A stretch of DNA of 64,000 nt from PALSA-243 sp963743705 (GCA_963743705.1 CAVUQS010000012.1:62001-126000); one strand, 5' to 3'; numbered from the stretch's first letter, positions 29,242 to 38,456 are shown. Numbers and translations are program-made. The notes: generated by a model not told the origin, from the sequence alone.

Positions 29242-30741
29242 ATGCTTGAGAACGATCCAACGCGCCGCAAGGCTCTGCTGGGCGTGGCTGGCGCTTCCAT
29301 CGCCGCGGGCAAGGGCAAGGCCGAGTCCACTGCCGCATCTGTTCATTGGATGAGCGCCATCGAGATGGCGCGGCTGATCCGCGCAAAAAAGCTCTCCGCG
29401 CGCGAGGCCCTCGCCGATCACCTGAAACAGATTGAGCGCGTCAACCCCAAGGTCAACGCCATCGTCACCCTTGTGCCGGAGATGGCGGCGAAAGCCGCGG
29501 CCAAGGCCGATGAGATGCAGGCGCGCGGCGCGAAGCTGGGGCCGCTTCACGGGTTGCCCGCCGCGCATAAGGATCTGCGAGAAACGCGCGGCATCCGCAC
29601 CACCTTCGGATCGCCGCTCTATCGCGACTACATTCCCACCGAGAACGATCTGATTATCGATCGTCTTCAGGCCGCCGGCGTCATCAGTTTGGGCAAGACG
29701 AATACGCCGGAATTCGGCGCAGGATCGCAGACTTTCAACACTGTCTTTGGCGCGACCCGCAACCCGTGGGATCTGACGAAGACTTGCGGCGGATCCTCCG
29801 GCGGCGCGGCGGTCGCGTTGGCGTGCGGCCTCGTGCCGGTGGCGGATGGCAGCGATACCGGCGGATCACTGCGTAATCCTGCGGCGTTTTGCAATGTTGC
29901 CGGCTTCCGTCCGACGGTCGGGCGCGTGCCGGACCCGAAGGCTGCGTTCGCATGGTCGACCCTGAGCACCTCCGGATGCCTGGGACGTTCGGTGGCCGAT
30001 CTGGCTTTCGTCCTGAGCGCCATCGCCGGTCCTGACGCTCGTTCGCCGCTCTCTCTGGACGAACCCGGATCGCTTTTTGCCCGCCCGCTCGCCCGCAGCT
30101 TCAAAGGGGCGCGCGTCGCCTGGTTCAAAGACTTGGGCGGAGTTCCGTTTGACCCTCGCGTGCGCGCCATTGTGGATGGCCACCGGGCCACTTTCGAATC
30201 GCTCGGCTGCATTGTGGAACAGACGGAGCCGGACTGTTCCGCGGCCGAAATCAGCTTCCGCGTGCTGCGCGCCTGGAGCTCCGCGCAAACCTATGGCGCG
30301 CGGCTGCGGGAGCACCCGGATGCTTTTAAGGACACGCTCAAAGGGGAAATCGAGGAGGGGCTGCGGCTCACCGGCGCGGAGCTGGGGCGCGCGGAAGTGG
30401 CGCACGGACAGGTCTGGCGGCGCTTCCAGGCGTTCCTCGAAAAATTCGACTACTTCGTGCTGCCGACTACGCAGCTACCGCCGTTCGACGTGACCACGCC
30501 CTACCCCACCGCGATCGCCGGCGTGAAGTTCGACAACTACATCGACTGGATGAAATCCTGCTGGTATATCTCGGCGACCGGTAATCCAGCGGCTTCCGTT
30601 CCCGCCGGATTCACGCCGGAAGGGCTCCCTGTCGGAATCCAGATTGTCGGGCGCAACAAAGAAGACTTTGCCGTTCTTCAGATGGCGCATGCATTCGAAG
30701 AGGCAACTGGATTTAGTAAGAAGCGCCCGCCTTTGGCGTAA
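29242..30741 (+). CDS. Amidase signature family hydrolase
   Basis: A 499-residue amidase. The Ser-cisSer-Lys triad is visible: K110 in LPAAHKD, S185 in CGGSSGGAA and S209 in GSDTGGSLRNP, with the characteristic 24-residue spacing between the two serines. Residues 11-22 are hydrophobic (ALLGVAGASIAA) after TRRK, which suggests export, though it is a poor Tat motif. The closest named relatives would be GatA-like and aryl/fatty amide hydrolases; no GatB or GatC gene is adjacent, so tRNA amidation is unlikely. Confidence 0.92.
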   Translation: MLENDPTRRKALLGVAGASIAAGKGKAESTAASVHWMSAIEMARLIRAKKLSAREALADHLKQIERVNPKVNAIVTLVPEMAAKAAAKADEMQARGAKLGPLHGLPAAHKDLRETRGIRTTFGSPLYRDYIPTENDLIIDRLQAAGVISLGKTNTPEFGAGSQTFNTVFGATRNPWDLTKTCGGSSGGAAVALACGLVPVADGSDTGGSLRNPAAFCNVAGFRPTVGRVPDPKAAFAWSTLSTSGCLGRSVADLAFVLSAIAGPDARSPLSLDEPGSLFARPLARSFKGARVAWFKDLGGVPFDPRVRAIVDGHRATFESLGCIVEQTEPDCSAAEISFRVLRAWSSAQTYGARLREHPDAFKDTLKGEIEEGLRLTGAELGRAEVAHGQVWRRFQAFLEKFDYFVLPTTQLPPFDVTTPYPTAIAGVKFDNYIDWMKSCWYISATGNPAASVPAGFTPEGLPVGIQIVGRNKEDFAVLQMAHAFEEATGFSKKRPPLA

Positions 30742-30763
30742 GTCCTCTGGTAAGCTTCTACCT

Positions 30764-31171
30764 ATGCCAGATCCTCCACAATCCAAGCTGGACAATGCGC
30801 TCGATCAACTTTCGAAGGTAGCGGGCATTCTGTTACCACTGGTGGTGGCAGCGGTAGGTGGTCTTTACACCTATGAGAAGGACCGGAACGACGCGCGCAT
30901 TCAACAACGCGAGCAACGGCGGGACCTTCAACAGGTACGGTACGGAAACCTGATGGCATTGATTCCACTACTAACGAGTCAGGACGCATCCACCAGGGTC
31001 CTCGGCATGGAGATTTTCACCTCCGAAGCGAAGAAACGCGAAGCTCCGCTGGATCTGGTTCCTGTGATTAAGCGGCTTGGCAGCGAGCATCCCGAAATCC
31101 AGGTTCAGGCGAACGAAGCATTGGCGGCGGTAAGTGGGCAACTTAACTCCGAGAAGGGCGGGAGTCAATAG
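30764..31171 (+). CDS. Small membrane-anchored protein, unknown function
   Basis: A 135-residue protein: a short N-terminal region, one membrane segment at about 20-38 (ILLPLVVAAVGGLYTY), a charged coiled-coil-like stretch (EKDRNDARIQQREQRRDLQQ), then an alpha-helical domain of HEAT-like character (LIPLLTSQDASTRVLGMEIF... HPEIQVQANEALAAV). I do not recognise a family. It starts 23 bp after the amidase gene and is probably co-transcribed with it. Confidence 0.7.
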   Translation: MPDPPQSKLDNALDQLSKVAGILLPLVVAAVGGLYTYEKDRNDARIQQREQRRDLQQVRYGNLMALIPLLTSQDASTRVLGMEIFTSEAKKREAPLDLVPVIKRLGSEHPEIQVQANEALAAVSGQLNSEKGGSQ

Positions 31172-31176
31172 AAAGG

Positions 31177-31218
31177 CCGCTGCGTCTCAGAGTCCTAAAC
31201 GGTCGAGCAGCGGTTTTT
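31177..31218 (+). terminator. Possible terminator at the end of the amidase unit
   Basis: Stem CCGCTGC (31177-31183) with GCAGCGG (31207-31213), 23-base loop, then TTTTT. It lies in and just past the 3' end of the convergent deacetylase gene. The long loop makes this only moderately convincing. Confidence 0.4.
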
Positions 31219-32089
31219 CGTAGACATCGTCTTCGCCGGGATAACGTAGGCGACTCTCGAACTTGCCGGTTTCCTTCGCCAAGGCCCAAATCAGACTCTC
31301 ACCGGCCGGTGCGGTGTCCGGCTGGCGCGTGAACACTGCATCCGAAAATGCTTCTTCGGCGTCGGTCACGCCCCATCCTTTGGAGCGGAACATCGCCAGC
31401 AGGTCACCCAGGAAAAGAGAATTCAGCAGATTGTAGTGGATCAAGAGCGTGTGCGCCACGCTGCGTCCCAACACATCGCGAGAGAGTTGGTCGTAGAACT
31501 GCGCGCGATCCCAAATATGGGCGAGATAGGGCTGGCGGTAGCGCGACGCGTCGAAGCCGCGGTCAGTCTCCATGCGCGCGAGCAGACGCTGGTTGTAATA
31601 CCAATCCGAAGCGTCGATGGTAACGGCCCCGTTGCGGTAGCCGTGCTGCGCGAGGAAGGCGCGGAAGCGGTCGCGAAGCTCGCGCGTCTGGCCTTCCTTG
31701 AGCGCGGGGAAACGGAACCATTTCCGAAAGCCGGAATAGCCGCGCAGCACTTCTTCATTGCGCAGAATGTCCGCCTCGAATTCCTGCGGAGTCAGTTTCC
31801 CCGATGACAGTTTATGGCTGTAGGTGTGGTTTCCAATGCGATGGCCGGCCGCGCTCCAGCGCTTCAGGATCGCCGCGCCGTCCGGATTGTCGACCGCTTC
31901 CCCAACCGCAAAGAGGAACGCCCGCGTGTTTCTCAGGTGATTCAAGAGGCGCTCCTCGGCCTCGGGGCGACGGTCCGCGGGAATCATTTGCCAGCGGACA
32001 TCGTCCATCGTGATGGCAACCCTCGGCCGCGTCTGCGCAACCAGCGGAGCAGCGCACAGAGCCAAGGTTTCGCGCCGGGTGATTCGCAT
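31187..32089 (-). CDS. Exported polysaccharide deacetylase
   Basis: A 300-residue NodB-homology (CE4) protein. A signal sequence opens with an RRETLAL twin-arginine-like start and is cut near LVAQ. The catalytic Asp motif appears as TMDD (usually TFDD), and the zinc-binding His pair as NHTYSH; WFRFPALKEG is the usual RxP strand. It removes N- or O-acetyl groups from glycans, probably in the periplasm or outside the cell. The Phe-to-Met change in motif 1 is mild. Confidence 0.88.
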   Translation of the reverse strand: MRITRRETLALCAAPLVAQTRPRVAITMDDVRWQMIPADRRPEAEERLLNHLRNTRAFLFAVGEAVDNPDGAAILKRWSAAGHRIGNHTYSHKLSSGKLTPQEFEADILRNEEVLRGYSGFRKWFRFPALKEGQTRELRDRFRAFLAQHGYRNGAVTIDASDWYYNQRLLARMETDRGFDASRYRQPYLAHIWDRAQFYDQLSRDVLGRSVAHTLLIHYNLLNSLFLGDLLAMFRSKGWGVTDAEEAFSDAVFTRQPDTAPAGESLIWALAKETGKFESRLRYPGEDDVYEKPLLDRLGL

Positions 32090-32150
32090 CGATGCCTTGA
32101 CCGTAACACACCGAACGCGGCGCGAAGCCCCTTGGAGCGTCTTCCGACAC

Positions 32151-32930
32151 TCAACGTACGAGTTGCGCGTCCGTCGGCCAGTACGGCTTATCGGCGTCGG
32201 CTAAGTGGCCATCCGCATAGCGATCGTGATGGCGGACCCAAGACATGGTAAAGGGCAAAGCGTCTTCGTCGCGGCCTTTGGGCACGAGGTCGAGATAGCT
32301 GTAGGTGCTTATCGTCATCTCCGTGCCGCGCGCGTAAGCGGAGTATGTGTGAAAAATATCTCCGGTCCTGTCCTTGTAGAACACGCCGAGGCCAGGAGCC
32401 TCCTCGCTTGGGAATTTGCTCATGGCATAGTTGTATTCCACTTCGCCCTGGGCCACTTCCTCCTTGGTGAACGCCACGTGGTAATCCCGGTTGAAATCGT
32501 TACCGTTCGAGGAAGCCCATTGGAAGCGCCAGCCCATGCGTTTCTTGAACGCCGCGATCTTGGGATATGGCGCCCGTGAGATCGCCGCGAACGCCACGTC
32601 GCGCTGCGCCAAATGCACCAGCGCGGCGTCCGTGTGGTCCATGTTGAACGAGCAGCTTGGGCAGCCCTCCTGCCAATCGGGGCCGAACATGAAGTGGTAA
32701 ACGATCAATTGGGTCTTGCCGCCGAAAAGATCCGCCAGCGTCAGCGTTCCGTCGGGTCCATCGAAAACGTAATTCTTTTCGACCTTGACCCACGGCAACC
32801 GGTGCCGTTCGGCAGCCAGGGCGTCTTGCTCGCGCGTGAGTAGCTTCTCCTTGGCGAGCAGCTTCTTGCGAGCCTCAAGCCATTCGCCGCGTGACGCTAT
32901 TTTCGGGTTTTCTATTGTGTTGGTTCGCAT
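32151..32930 (-). CDS. DUF899 thioredoxin-like protein
   Basis: A 259-residue DUF899-family protein with a thioredoxin-like fold. It contains LTLADLFGGKTQLIVYHFMFGPDWQEGCPSCSFNMDHTD, with the CPSC pair where a thioredoxin active site would be, and PGLGVFYKD. The start is ATG 32930, chosen for the AAGGAG ribosome-binding site 8 bases upstream. It overlaps the preceding 43-residue peptide gene by 19 bp. Both are transcribed from the ECF42-type promoter at 33095-33121, so it is the likely output gene of the sigma module. Enzyme activity in the family is not established; redox or dehalogenase-like activity has been guessed. Confidence 0.88.
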   Translation of the reverse strand: MRTNTIENPKIASRGEWLEARKKLLAKEKLLTREQDALAAERHRLPWVKVEKNYVFDGPDGTLTLADLFGGKTQLIVYHFMFGPDWQEGCPSCSFNMDHTDAALVHLAQRDVAFAAISRAPYPKIAAFKKRMGWRFQWASSNGNDFNRDYHVAFTKEEVAQGEVEYNYAMSKFPSEEAPGLGVFYKDRTGDIFHTYSAYARGTEMTISTYSYLDLVPKGRDEDALPFTMSWVRHHDRYADGHLADADKPYWPTDAQLVR

Positions 32931-33043
32931 CTCGATTTCTCCTTCTTTTTGCGGGAAACTTTCACCACCAACGCCGCCAGCCCCCCGCTCGAAACCGCGC
33001 CGGCCGCGATTAGCCCGATGGTTCCCAAACAGAATGGACACAT
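32912..33043 (-). CDS. 43-residue Cys-rich membrane peptide
   Basis: A short gene starting at ATG 33043 with a strong AGGAGGTG ribosome-binding site. The product opens MCPFCLGTIGLIAAG, followed by a single hydrophobic helix (about 6-28) and a basic tail KVSRKKKEKS. Short proteins of this kind (MCPxCL then one membrane helix) recur in bacteria beside DUF899 and ECF genes. The CPxC pair faces the membrane end and may bind metal or take part in thiol chemistry. It is translationally coupled to DUF899 by a 19-bp overlap and is the first gene after the sigma-dependent promoter. Function unknown. Confidence 0.75.
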   Translation of the reverse strand: MCPFCLGTIGLIAAGAVSSGGLAALVVKVSRKKKEKSRCEPTQ

Positions 33044-33094
33044 CGTTCACCTCCTGGACGGCATCTTTTACCGCTAAGCCGCCTCTATAGGGGT

Positions 33095-33121
33095 GACGGG
33101 CGACAAATAGGTATTTCGACA
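33095..33121 (-). promoter_or_regulatory. ECF42-type promoter for the peptide-DUF899 unit
   Basis: On the minus strand TGTCGA (33121-33116) is separated by exactly 17 bases from CGTC (33098-33095). The same hexamer, spacing and tetramer occur before the YCII-sigma unit at 34780-34754. The published ECF42 consensus as I know it is TGTCGA with a CGA/TC-type -10, which matches. It lies about 50 bp upstream of the peptide start codon, just inside the gap after the sigma gene. Confidence 0.8.
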
Positions 33122-33137
33122 AAGCAAAGAAGAAAAA

Positions 33138-34370
33138 TTAGCCGCGCCTTTGTAGCAGAAATTGCCGCACAGCCGGATCTTCGGTCAGCTCAACCGCGCG
33201 GTCGAACGCATTCGCGGCCTCGGACGCTCTTCCCAGTCGTCGCAGGAGATGTGCGCGAACCGCCCAGTAGGGCTGATAGCCGGAGATGGCTTCCATGCCG
33301 ATCTCATCCAGCGCCGCCAACCCTGCTTGCGGTCCCTTGGCTTCACCGATCGCCGCCGCATATCCGGTTCGCGTGCCAAGCGCCGGAAAGATACGGATCA
33401 GTTGTTCGTAGAAGAGCGCGATGGCGACCCACTCGGTGCGTCCGCTGCGAGCCCGCTCCGCGTGCACCGACTGAATCGCAGCCTCAAGTTGGAAACGGCC
33501 CGCGAGGCCGCGGACGGAGGCTTCGGCGAGATGGCGCTCCGCCTCTTCGATCAACGGCAGAGACCACTGCCGGGGATCCTGCTCCGAAAGAGGAACGTAC
33601 CTGCCATTCTGCGTCCGCCGGGCTGGTCTGCGGGCTTCGCAATGAAGCATGAGCGCCAGCAGGCCGCGAACCTCCGCTTCCCCGGGCATGAGTTGCAAAA
33701 GAACCCGCGCCAGCCAGATCGCCTCGTCCGCCAGGTCCCGGCCGCACTGGTCAACGCCGGCCATGTCATCCCAGCCGATTCCGAAGGCGGCGTAAATCGC
33801 CTCCAACACTCCATCGAGCCGCTGCGGCAAGTCGCGCTCCTGCGGGACTTCGAACTGAATTCCGCCGTCGCGGATCTTCGTCTTGGCACGCACCAGGCGC
33901 TGCCCCATCGTCGCCGGCGAGACCAGGAAAACTTGAGCGATGCGCGCTGCATCCAGGCCAAGCACGGTCTGCAGCATGAGCGGCGTGTGCATTGCCGGAT
34001 CGATGGCCGGGTGGGCGCACACGAAGAGCAGCTTCAAGCGTTCATCCGGGAATTGCGGCGGTAAAGTGGTTTCCTCAGGCTCCTTTCTGAGCAACAGGAG
34101 CGTCGGCTCGCTGGCCAGGGCTACGCGCTGATGCCGCACAAGATCGATCAGCGAGTGGCGCGCCGCGGTCAGCAGCCACGCTTCCGGATTCCTGGGCACG
34201 CCATCGCGCGGCCAGGTCGTGAGCGCCGCTACCAACGCATTGCCCAGGGCGTCCTCAGCGCTTGCCAGATCGCGCGTGTGCGAGGAAAGGTAGGCCACGA
34301 GACGGCCGTAGGACTCGCGCGCTACCCGCTCGATAGTGCGATGCGCGTTCTCGTCGCTACTGCCGCTCAT
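33138..34370 (-). CDS. ECF sigma factor of the ECF42 type
   Basis: A 410-residue sigma factor. Sigma-2 is at about 15-85 (LVAYLSSHTRDLASAEDALGNAL, PEAWLLTAARHSLIDLVRH) and sigma-4 at about 125-185 (DERLKLLFVCAHPAI, LDAARIAQVFLVSPATMGQRLVRAKTKIRD). A long C-terminal TPR-like extension from about 190 to 410 contains LLALMLHCEARRPAR and HAERARSGRTEWVAIALFYEQL. The extension, the CAHPAI motif and the adjacent DGPF/YCII gene define the ECF42 group, which has no classical anti-sigma factor; the C-terminal extension controls activity. The start overlaps the YCII stop (ATGA at 34367-34370). Confidence 0.92.
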   Translation of the reverse strand: MSGSSDENAHRTIERVARESYGRLVAYLSSHTRDLASAEDALGNALVAALTTWPRDGVPRNPEAWLLTAARHSLIDLVRHQRVALASEPTLLLLRKEPEETTLPPQFPDERLKLLFVCAHPAIDPAMHTPLMLQTVLGLDAARIAQVFLVSPATMGQRLVRAKTKIRDGGIQFEVPQERDLPQRLDGVLEAIYAAFGIGWDDMAGVDQCGRDLADEAIWLARVLLQLMPGEAEVRGLLALMLHCEARRPARRTQNGRYVPLSEQDPRQWSLPLIEEAERHLAEASVRGLAGRFQLEAAIQSVHAERARSGRTEWVAIALFYEQLIRIFPALGTRTGYAAAIGEAKGPQAGLAALDEIGMEAISGYQPYWAVRAHLLRRLGRASEAANAFDRAVELTEDPAVRQFLLQRRG

Positions 34371-34735
34371 TCAGTAATCCGGCGCTTGGTTTGGGGCGCC
34401 AGGGGCCGGACTTCCATGGCGCCGTCCGCCGCCGCCGGGCAGCGCGCCGCCCATTCGAGCGCTTCGTCAAGAGAAGGCAGTTCCAGGATTATGAATCCAC
34501 CCAATTGCTCCTTGGTATCGGCGTACGGCCCATCCTGTACGCGCCGTTTTCCTTCTTTCACGCGCACCGTGGTTCCAGTTTCGGGCACCTCCAAGGGATC
34601 GCCGCCGACGTAGACGCCGGACTCGACCAGAGCCTGGTAATAAGTACGCCAAGCGCCGATGTAGGCATCGGTCTCATCGTTTTTTCGTGTCGCAAAAGCT
34701 TCCGGTGATTCGTAGACCAGCAGGACGAATTGCAT
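34367..34735 (-). CDS. YCII/DGPF-domain protein
   Basis: A 122-residue YCII-related (DGPF) protein with MQFVLLVYESPEAFA, the conserved segment QDGPYADTKEQLGGFIILE (DGPY here for DGPF) and ALEWAARCPAA. Family members form small dimeric alpha/beta barrels; they are the constant partners and targets of ECF42 sigma factors, but their reaction is unknown. It is first in the unit, directly behind a TGTCGA-N17-CGTC promoter, and coupled to the sigma gene by ATGA overlap. Confidence 0.92.
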   Translation of the reverse strand: MQFVLLVYESPEAFATRKNDETDAYIGAWRTYYQALVESGVYVGGDPLEVPETGTTVRVKEGKRRVQDGPYADTKEQLGGFIILELPSLDEALEWAARCPAAADGAMEVRPLAPQTKRRITE

Positions 34736-34753
34736 CTATGCCTCCGAATATAT

Positions 34754-34780
34754 GACGGCCGGGGCTCCGCCTATTCGACA
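34754..34780 (-). promoter_or_regulatory. ECF42-type promoter of the YCII-sigma unit
   Basis: On the minus strand TGTCGA (34780-34775), 17 bases, then CGTC (34757-34754), about 20 bp before the YCII start. Identical in both boxes and spacing to the promoter at 33095-33121. This predicts that the sigma factor transcribes its own operon and the DUF899 unit. Confidence 0.8.
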
Positions 34781-34958
34781 GATTTTATGAAATACATAGG
34801 AATTTTTTTCTTGCATTCGGCGCTTGAAGTTGATATACCAGCACACAATATCCGCATCGAACCCCGTCGTTCTCTGGGTGGAGTAACGGAATTCTTCAAC
34901 GGGCTTGTTGGTGGCGGTGCTCCAAACACCGCATAAAACGTACCGAGGGGGGTACTCA

Positions 34959-37900
34959 ATGATTTCGCGTCAAACGATCGCTCGATCTCTATTGGCCGCG
35001 CTGTTGCTCACCGCTGCGCCGCTCGCATTCTGCCAAACACTCACTACCGGGGACATTTCCGGAGTTGTCACCGACACCTCTGGCGCGCTCGTGCCCGGAG
35101 CAACCGTGACCATCACGAGCTTAGATACCAACGAAACCAGGACGGAAATCAGCAACCAGGAAGGGCGGTACCGGTTTTCCCTGCTGAGTCCGGGTAACTA
35201 TACTGTGTCGGCTCATACCGCCGCCCTGAAGTCGAATGTCTCGAGACTCTCCGTTGCGGTGGGCCAGCAGGCGGCGTTGAACCTCACGGTGAATGTCCAG
35301 GGAACCCAGGAGACGGTCACGGTTACCGCGGAATCGCAGATCCTCCAAACCGAGAACGCCAACCTGACGACCTCAGTCAGCAGCGCGCAGGTGGTCAGCC
35401 TGCCGATGAACGGCGGCGACCTCACCACAGTGGCATTTACAGTGCCTGGAATCCGAATGAACGTGGGCGGCGGCAACGGAAACTTCAATGCCAACGGCAT
35501 CCCGCTGACTGGCGTCCTGTTCACCATCAACGGCGCCGATGTGATGGACCCCTACAATAACCTGAATAACTCCGGGGCCAGCAACAATCTTTTGGGAGCC
35601 AACGAAGTTTCCGAGGCTGCCGTCATCATCAACGCCTTTAGCCCGGAGTACGGACGCATGGCCGGCGGCCAAGTGAACCTAGTGGGCAAGACGGGCACCA
35701 ATACGTTTCACGGCAACGCCGTCTACAACTACAACGATGCCATTTTCAACGCGGCGAGTTTCTTCCAGAACGCCACCAGCACTCCGAAAGGGCGCTCCGT
35801 GGCGAACCTTTATGCGGGATCGGGCGGCGGCCCAATTCGCAAGAACAAAACCTTCTTCTTTGTGGACACGGAAGCATTGCGCTACGCCCTGCCCAGCTCC
35901 GGCACCGTGACCATTCCCACTACGGATCTCGAGAACTACGTTTTGGCCCACGCCCTGCCTTCGGCCATACCGCTCTATCAGCAAGCCGTTCAGCTCTGGA
36001 ACAATGCGCCCGGGTTGAATCGCGCCGTGAACATCACCAACGGAACCGGCCCGCTGCAGGACGCCAACAATCACCTCGGCTGCGGCACGCATACTTTTGC
36101 GTCCACAAACCCGTATGTCAACGGGACCAGCGGACCGCGATTCGGGATCGACGCGCCGTGCTCCCGCGTCTTCGGGACGAATACTTCCAGCGTCAACGTG
36201 GAGAACCTGTTCATTGCCCGGGTGGATCATACCCTCACCGACAAGCAGAGGCTGAGTTTCCGCTATGAATACGATTGGGGCCTGCAGGCGACCAGCACCA
36301 GCCCTATCAAGCCTATTTTCGATTCCAAAAGCAGCCAGCCCCAGCACGCCGGCCAGATGACTTATACCTACGTCGTGACGCCAAGCCTGGTCAATACCTT
36401 CACCGGGCAATCGAGCTGGTATAAAGCAATCTTCGGGGTGCAGGACTTTAGCGCCACACAGGCGGCGCTACCTTACAGCCTCGCTGTGGAGGGAATGACC
36501 AGCCTGGGCTCCGGCATTCCGACGGGCCGCGACGTCGGGCAGTTGCAGTTGATCGACGACCTCTCGTGGATCAAGGGACAGCACACGGTCAAAGCCGGCG
36601 TCAACCTGCGATATAACAAAGTCACCGACACCAGCATTTCCAGTGGGTCGGTTCACGGCACTTACACCTTCAGCGACATCGCGGACTTCGCCTCGGGAAT
36701 CGTAAACGGCACCAACCAGGGCAGCCGATTCTCACAGTCCTATCCGACGCTGGCCGCGGCGCATATCCGGGTGGCCTCGCTCGATTGGTATGTGACCGAT
36801 GAATGGAACGTCGCCAAGAACGTGAAGCTGCAGTACGGCCTGCGATTTGAGAAGGACCGCAACCCGGCATGCGCGGACGACTGCTTCTCGCGCCTGAACT
36901 CAGACTTCCTTGGGTCAGGCTACCAGGCGGGCGCCAACGTTCCTTACAACACGACCATTCAGACCGGGTTGCCCACCGCCTACGCGAAATACGAGGGCCT
37001 CGTGTTAGAGCCCCGGTTCGGCATCGTCTACAGCCCTTCGGGGTTGCGCAAGACGGTGATCCGTGCAGGCGTCGGGCTGTTCTCCAACCTTCCCTCGGCC
37101 AGCACGGTGTCGAGCATCTTCGGCAACGCGCCCGATAAGTTCACCCCCACGGTGACTTTCGGCAACGTCGGACCGGCGACGGACGCCACCTCGTCGCCCT
37201 ACGCCGCGGTATCGGCATTCCAGGTTTTCGAAAGCTCTTTCAGTAAAGGCTTCACCCTGTCGCAGATTCAAGCGGCGTTGGGCAAGATCGCATTTGGCGC
37301 GCCCAGCTTTACACAGCCGGTGGCGGATTTCGTTCCTCCGAAAGTTACGGAATGGAGTCTGGCCATTGAGCACTCTTTGAACACTCGCAACGTCCTGGCG
37401 ATCACCTACTCGGGCAATCACGGTTTCAATGAGCCGATCACCAACAGCACCTTGGACAATTTCCTGCAGAACCCGTCCAAGTTCCCCACCGGCTATCTGG
37501 GTCTGCCGCTCGCGGCGCCCGATCCGCGCTTTACCTCAGTCAGTCAGGGGACGCTGATCGGATACTCCAATTACAACGGCCTGTCGATCCAACTACGGCA
37601 CGCCTACAGTCATGGATTTGTGGGACAGATCGGGTACACCTGGAGTCACGGCTTGTCGCTCGGCGGAATCTACGATCCGAGAAACCTGAATATGGGATAC
37701 AGCAACACCGCCATCGACAACCGGCACCAACTGACTTCCGATCTGGTGTGGACCATGCCTAAGCTGACGAACCATCTGCTGGAGCGAGCCGTGGGCGGAT
37801 GGACCGTGGGCGGGAAGTTCTTCGTTTATAGCGGCCGGCCCTTCTCGGTCACGGACAGCCAGATTGCCGCCCAGGTGGGCACGAACTTCAGCGCGACCTA

Positions 37901-38315
37901 TCTGGCCGACCTGACGGATTTCAGCGCCGAGTACAAGAACTGCGGCCGCAACGCGGTCAACGTGCCTTGCCTCTCGCAATCGCAGTTTGTGGTGTCCACC
38001 ACCGCCAGTCCCGCACTGCAAACCAACTACGGCAACACCCCGCCCAACAACTTTTACGGCCCGGGGTACTTCGACATCGACGGCCAGGTCACTAAGGCGA
38101 TCCGCTTCAAGGAACGGTTGAAACTGGAGATCGGCGCCAGCGCGCTCAACGTGATGAACCATCCGAACTTCAGCACGCCGAGCGGCACCGTAACCTCCAC
38201 CGCCGTGGGCAAGATCAGCGGCACGGTCAGCCAACCCGTGAGCATCTACGGGTCGGGTCAGGGCGCCATCGTTTCCGGCCGCGTCATCGTGGTGACGGGC
38301 AAATTCAGCTTCTAA
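34959..38315 (+). CDS. Oar-like TonB-dependent outer-membrane protein
   Basis: A 1,118-residue outer-membrane protein: signal peptide 1-27 (IARSLLAALLLTAAPLAFCQ), carboxypeptidase-regulatory domain about 30-115 (GDISGVVTDTSGALVPGATVTIT), TonB plug about 130-240 (ILQTENANLTTSVSSAQV), then the large Oar-type barrel ending in VVTGKFSF. ATG 34959 is chosen because a GAGGGGGG ribosome-binding site lies 8-15 bases before it and a signal peptide follows. Divergent from the ECF42 module across about 220 bp. The propeller and sugar dehydrogenase genes follow in the same direction, so it might import a glycan breakdown product; this is inference from context only. Confidence 0.9.
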   Translation: MISRQTIARSLLAALLLTAAPLAFCQTLTTGDISGVVTDTSGALVPGATVTITSLDTNETRTEISNQEGRYRFSLLSPGNYTVSAHTAALKSNVSRLSVAVGQQAALNLTVNVQGTQETVTVTAESQILQTENANLTTSVSSAQVVSLPMNGGDLTTVAFTVPGIRMNVGGGNGNFNANGIPLTGVLFTINGADVMDPYNNLNNSGASNNLLGANEVSEAAVIINAFSPEYGRMAGGQVNLVGKTGTNTFHGNAVYNYNDAIFNAASFFQNATSTPKGRSVANLYAGSGGGPIRKNKTFFFVDTEALRYALPSSGTVTIPTTDLENYVLAHALPSAIPLYQQAVQLWNNAPGLNRAVNITNGTGPLQDANNHLGCGTHTFASTNPYVNGTSGPRFGIDAPCSRVFGTNTSSVNVENLFIARVDHTLTDKQRLSFRYEYDWGLQATSTSPIKPIFDSKSSQPQHAGQMTYTYVVTPSLVNTFTGQSSWYKAIFGVQDFSATQAALPYSLAVEGMTSLGSGIPTGRDVGQLQLIDDLSWIKGQHTVKAGVNLRYNKVTDTSISSGSVHGTYTFSDIADFASGIVNGTNQGSRFSQSYPTLAAAHIRVASLDWYVTDEWNVAKNVKLQYGLRFEKDRNPACADDCFSRLNSDFLGSGYQAGANVPYNTTIQTGLPTAYAKYEGLVLEPRFGIVYSPSGLRKTVIRAGVGLFSNLPSASTVSSIFGNAPDKFTPTVTFGNVGPATDATSSPYAAVSAFQVFESSFSKGFTLSQIQAALGKIAFGAPSFTQPVADFVPPKVTEWSLAIEHSLNTRNVLAITYSGNHGFNEPITNSTLDNFLQNPSKFPTGYLGLPLAAPDPRFTSVSQGTLIGYSNYNGLSIQLRHAYSHGFVGQIGYTWSHGLSLGGIYDPRNLNMGYSNTAIDNRHQLTSDLVWTMPKLTNHLLERAVGGWTVGGKFFVYSGRPFSVTDSQIAAQVGTNFSATYLADLTDFSAEYKNCGRNAVNVPCLSQSQFVVSTTASPALQTNYGNTPPNNFYGPGYFDIDGQVTKAIRFKERLKLEIGASALNVMNHPNFSTPSGTVTSTAVGKISGTVSQPVSIYGSGQGAIVSGRVIVVTGKFSF

Positions 38316-38456
38316 TCGTGGGCGGCCGCGGCTGATTCTTCGGCCGGGGCCTTTCGCGCGAACCGGCGGCAGACCGGAAGCGGCGTGTATACTGGACAAG
38401 TCCCGTAAACACGCCTTCAGGCCTATTGGCTTGGCCAAAAGTGAGGAGATTTAAGT

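Noticed and set aside
29242..30741. GatA subunit of the tRNA amidotransferase
   Set aside because: No gatB or gatC nearby, the N-terminus has a hydrophobic export-like segment, and the organism carries glnS.
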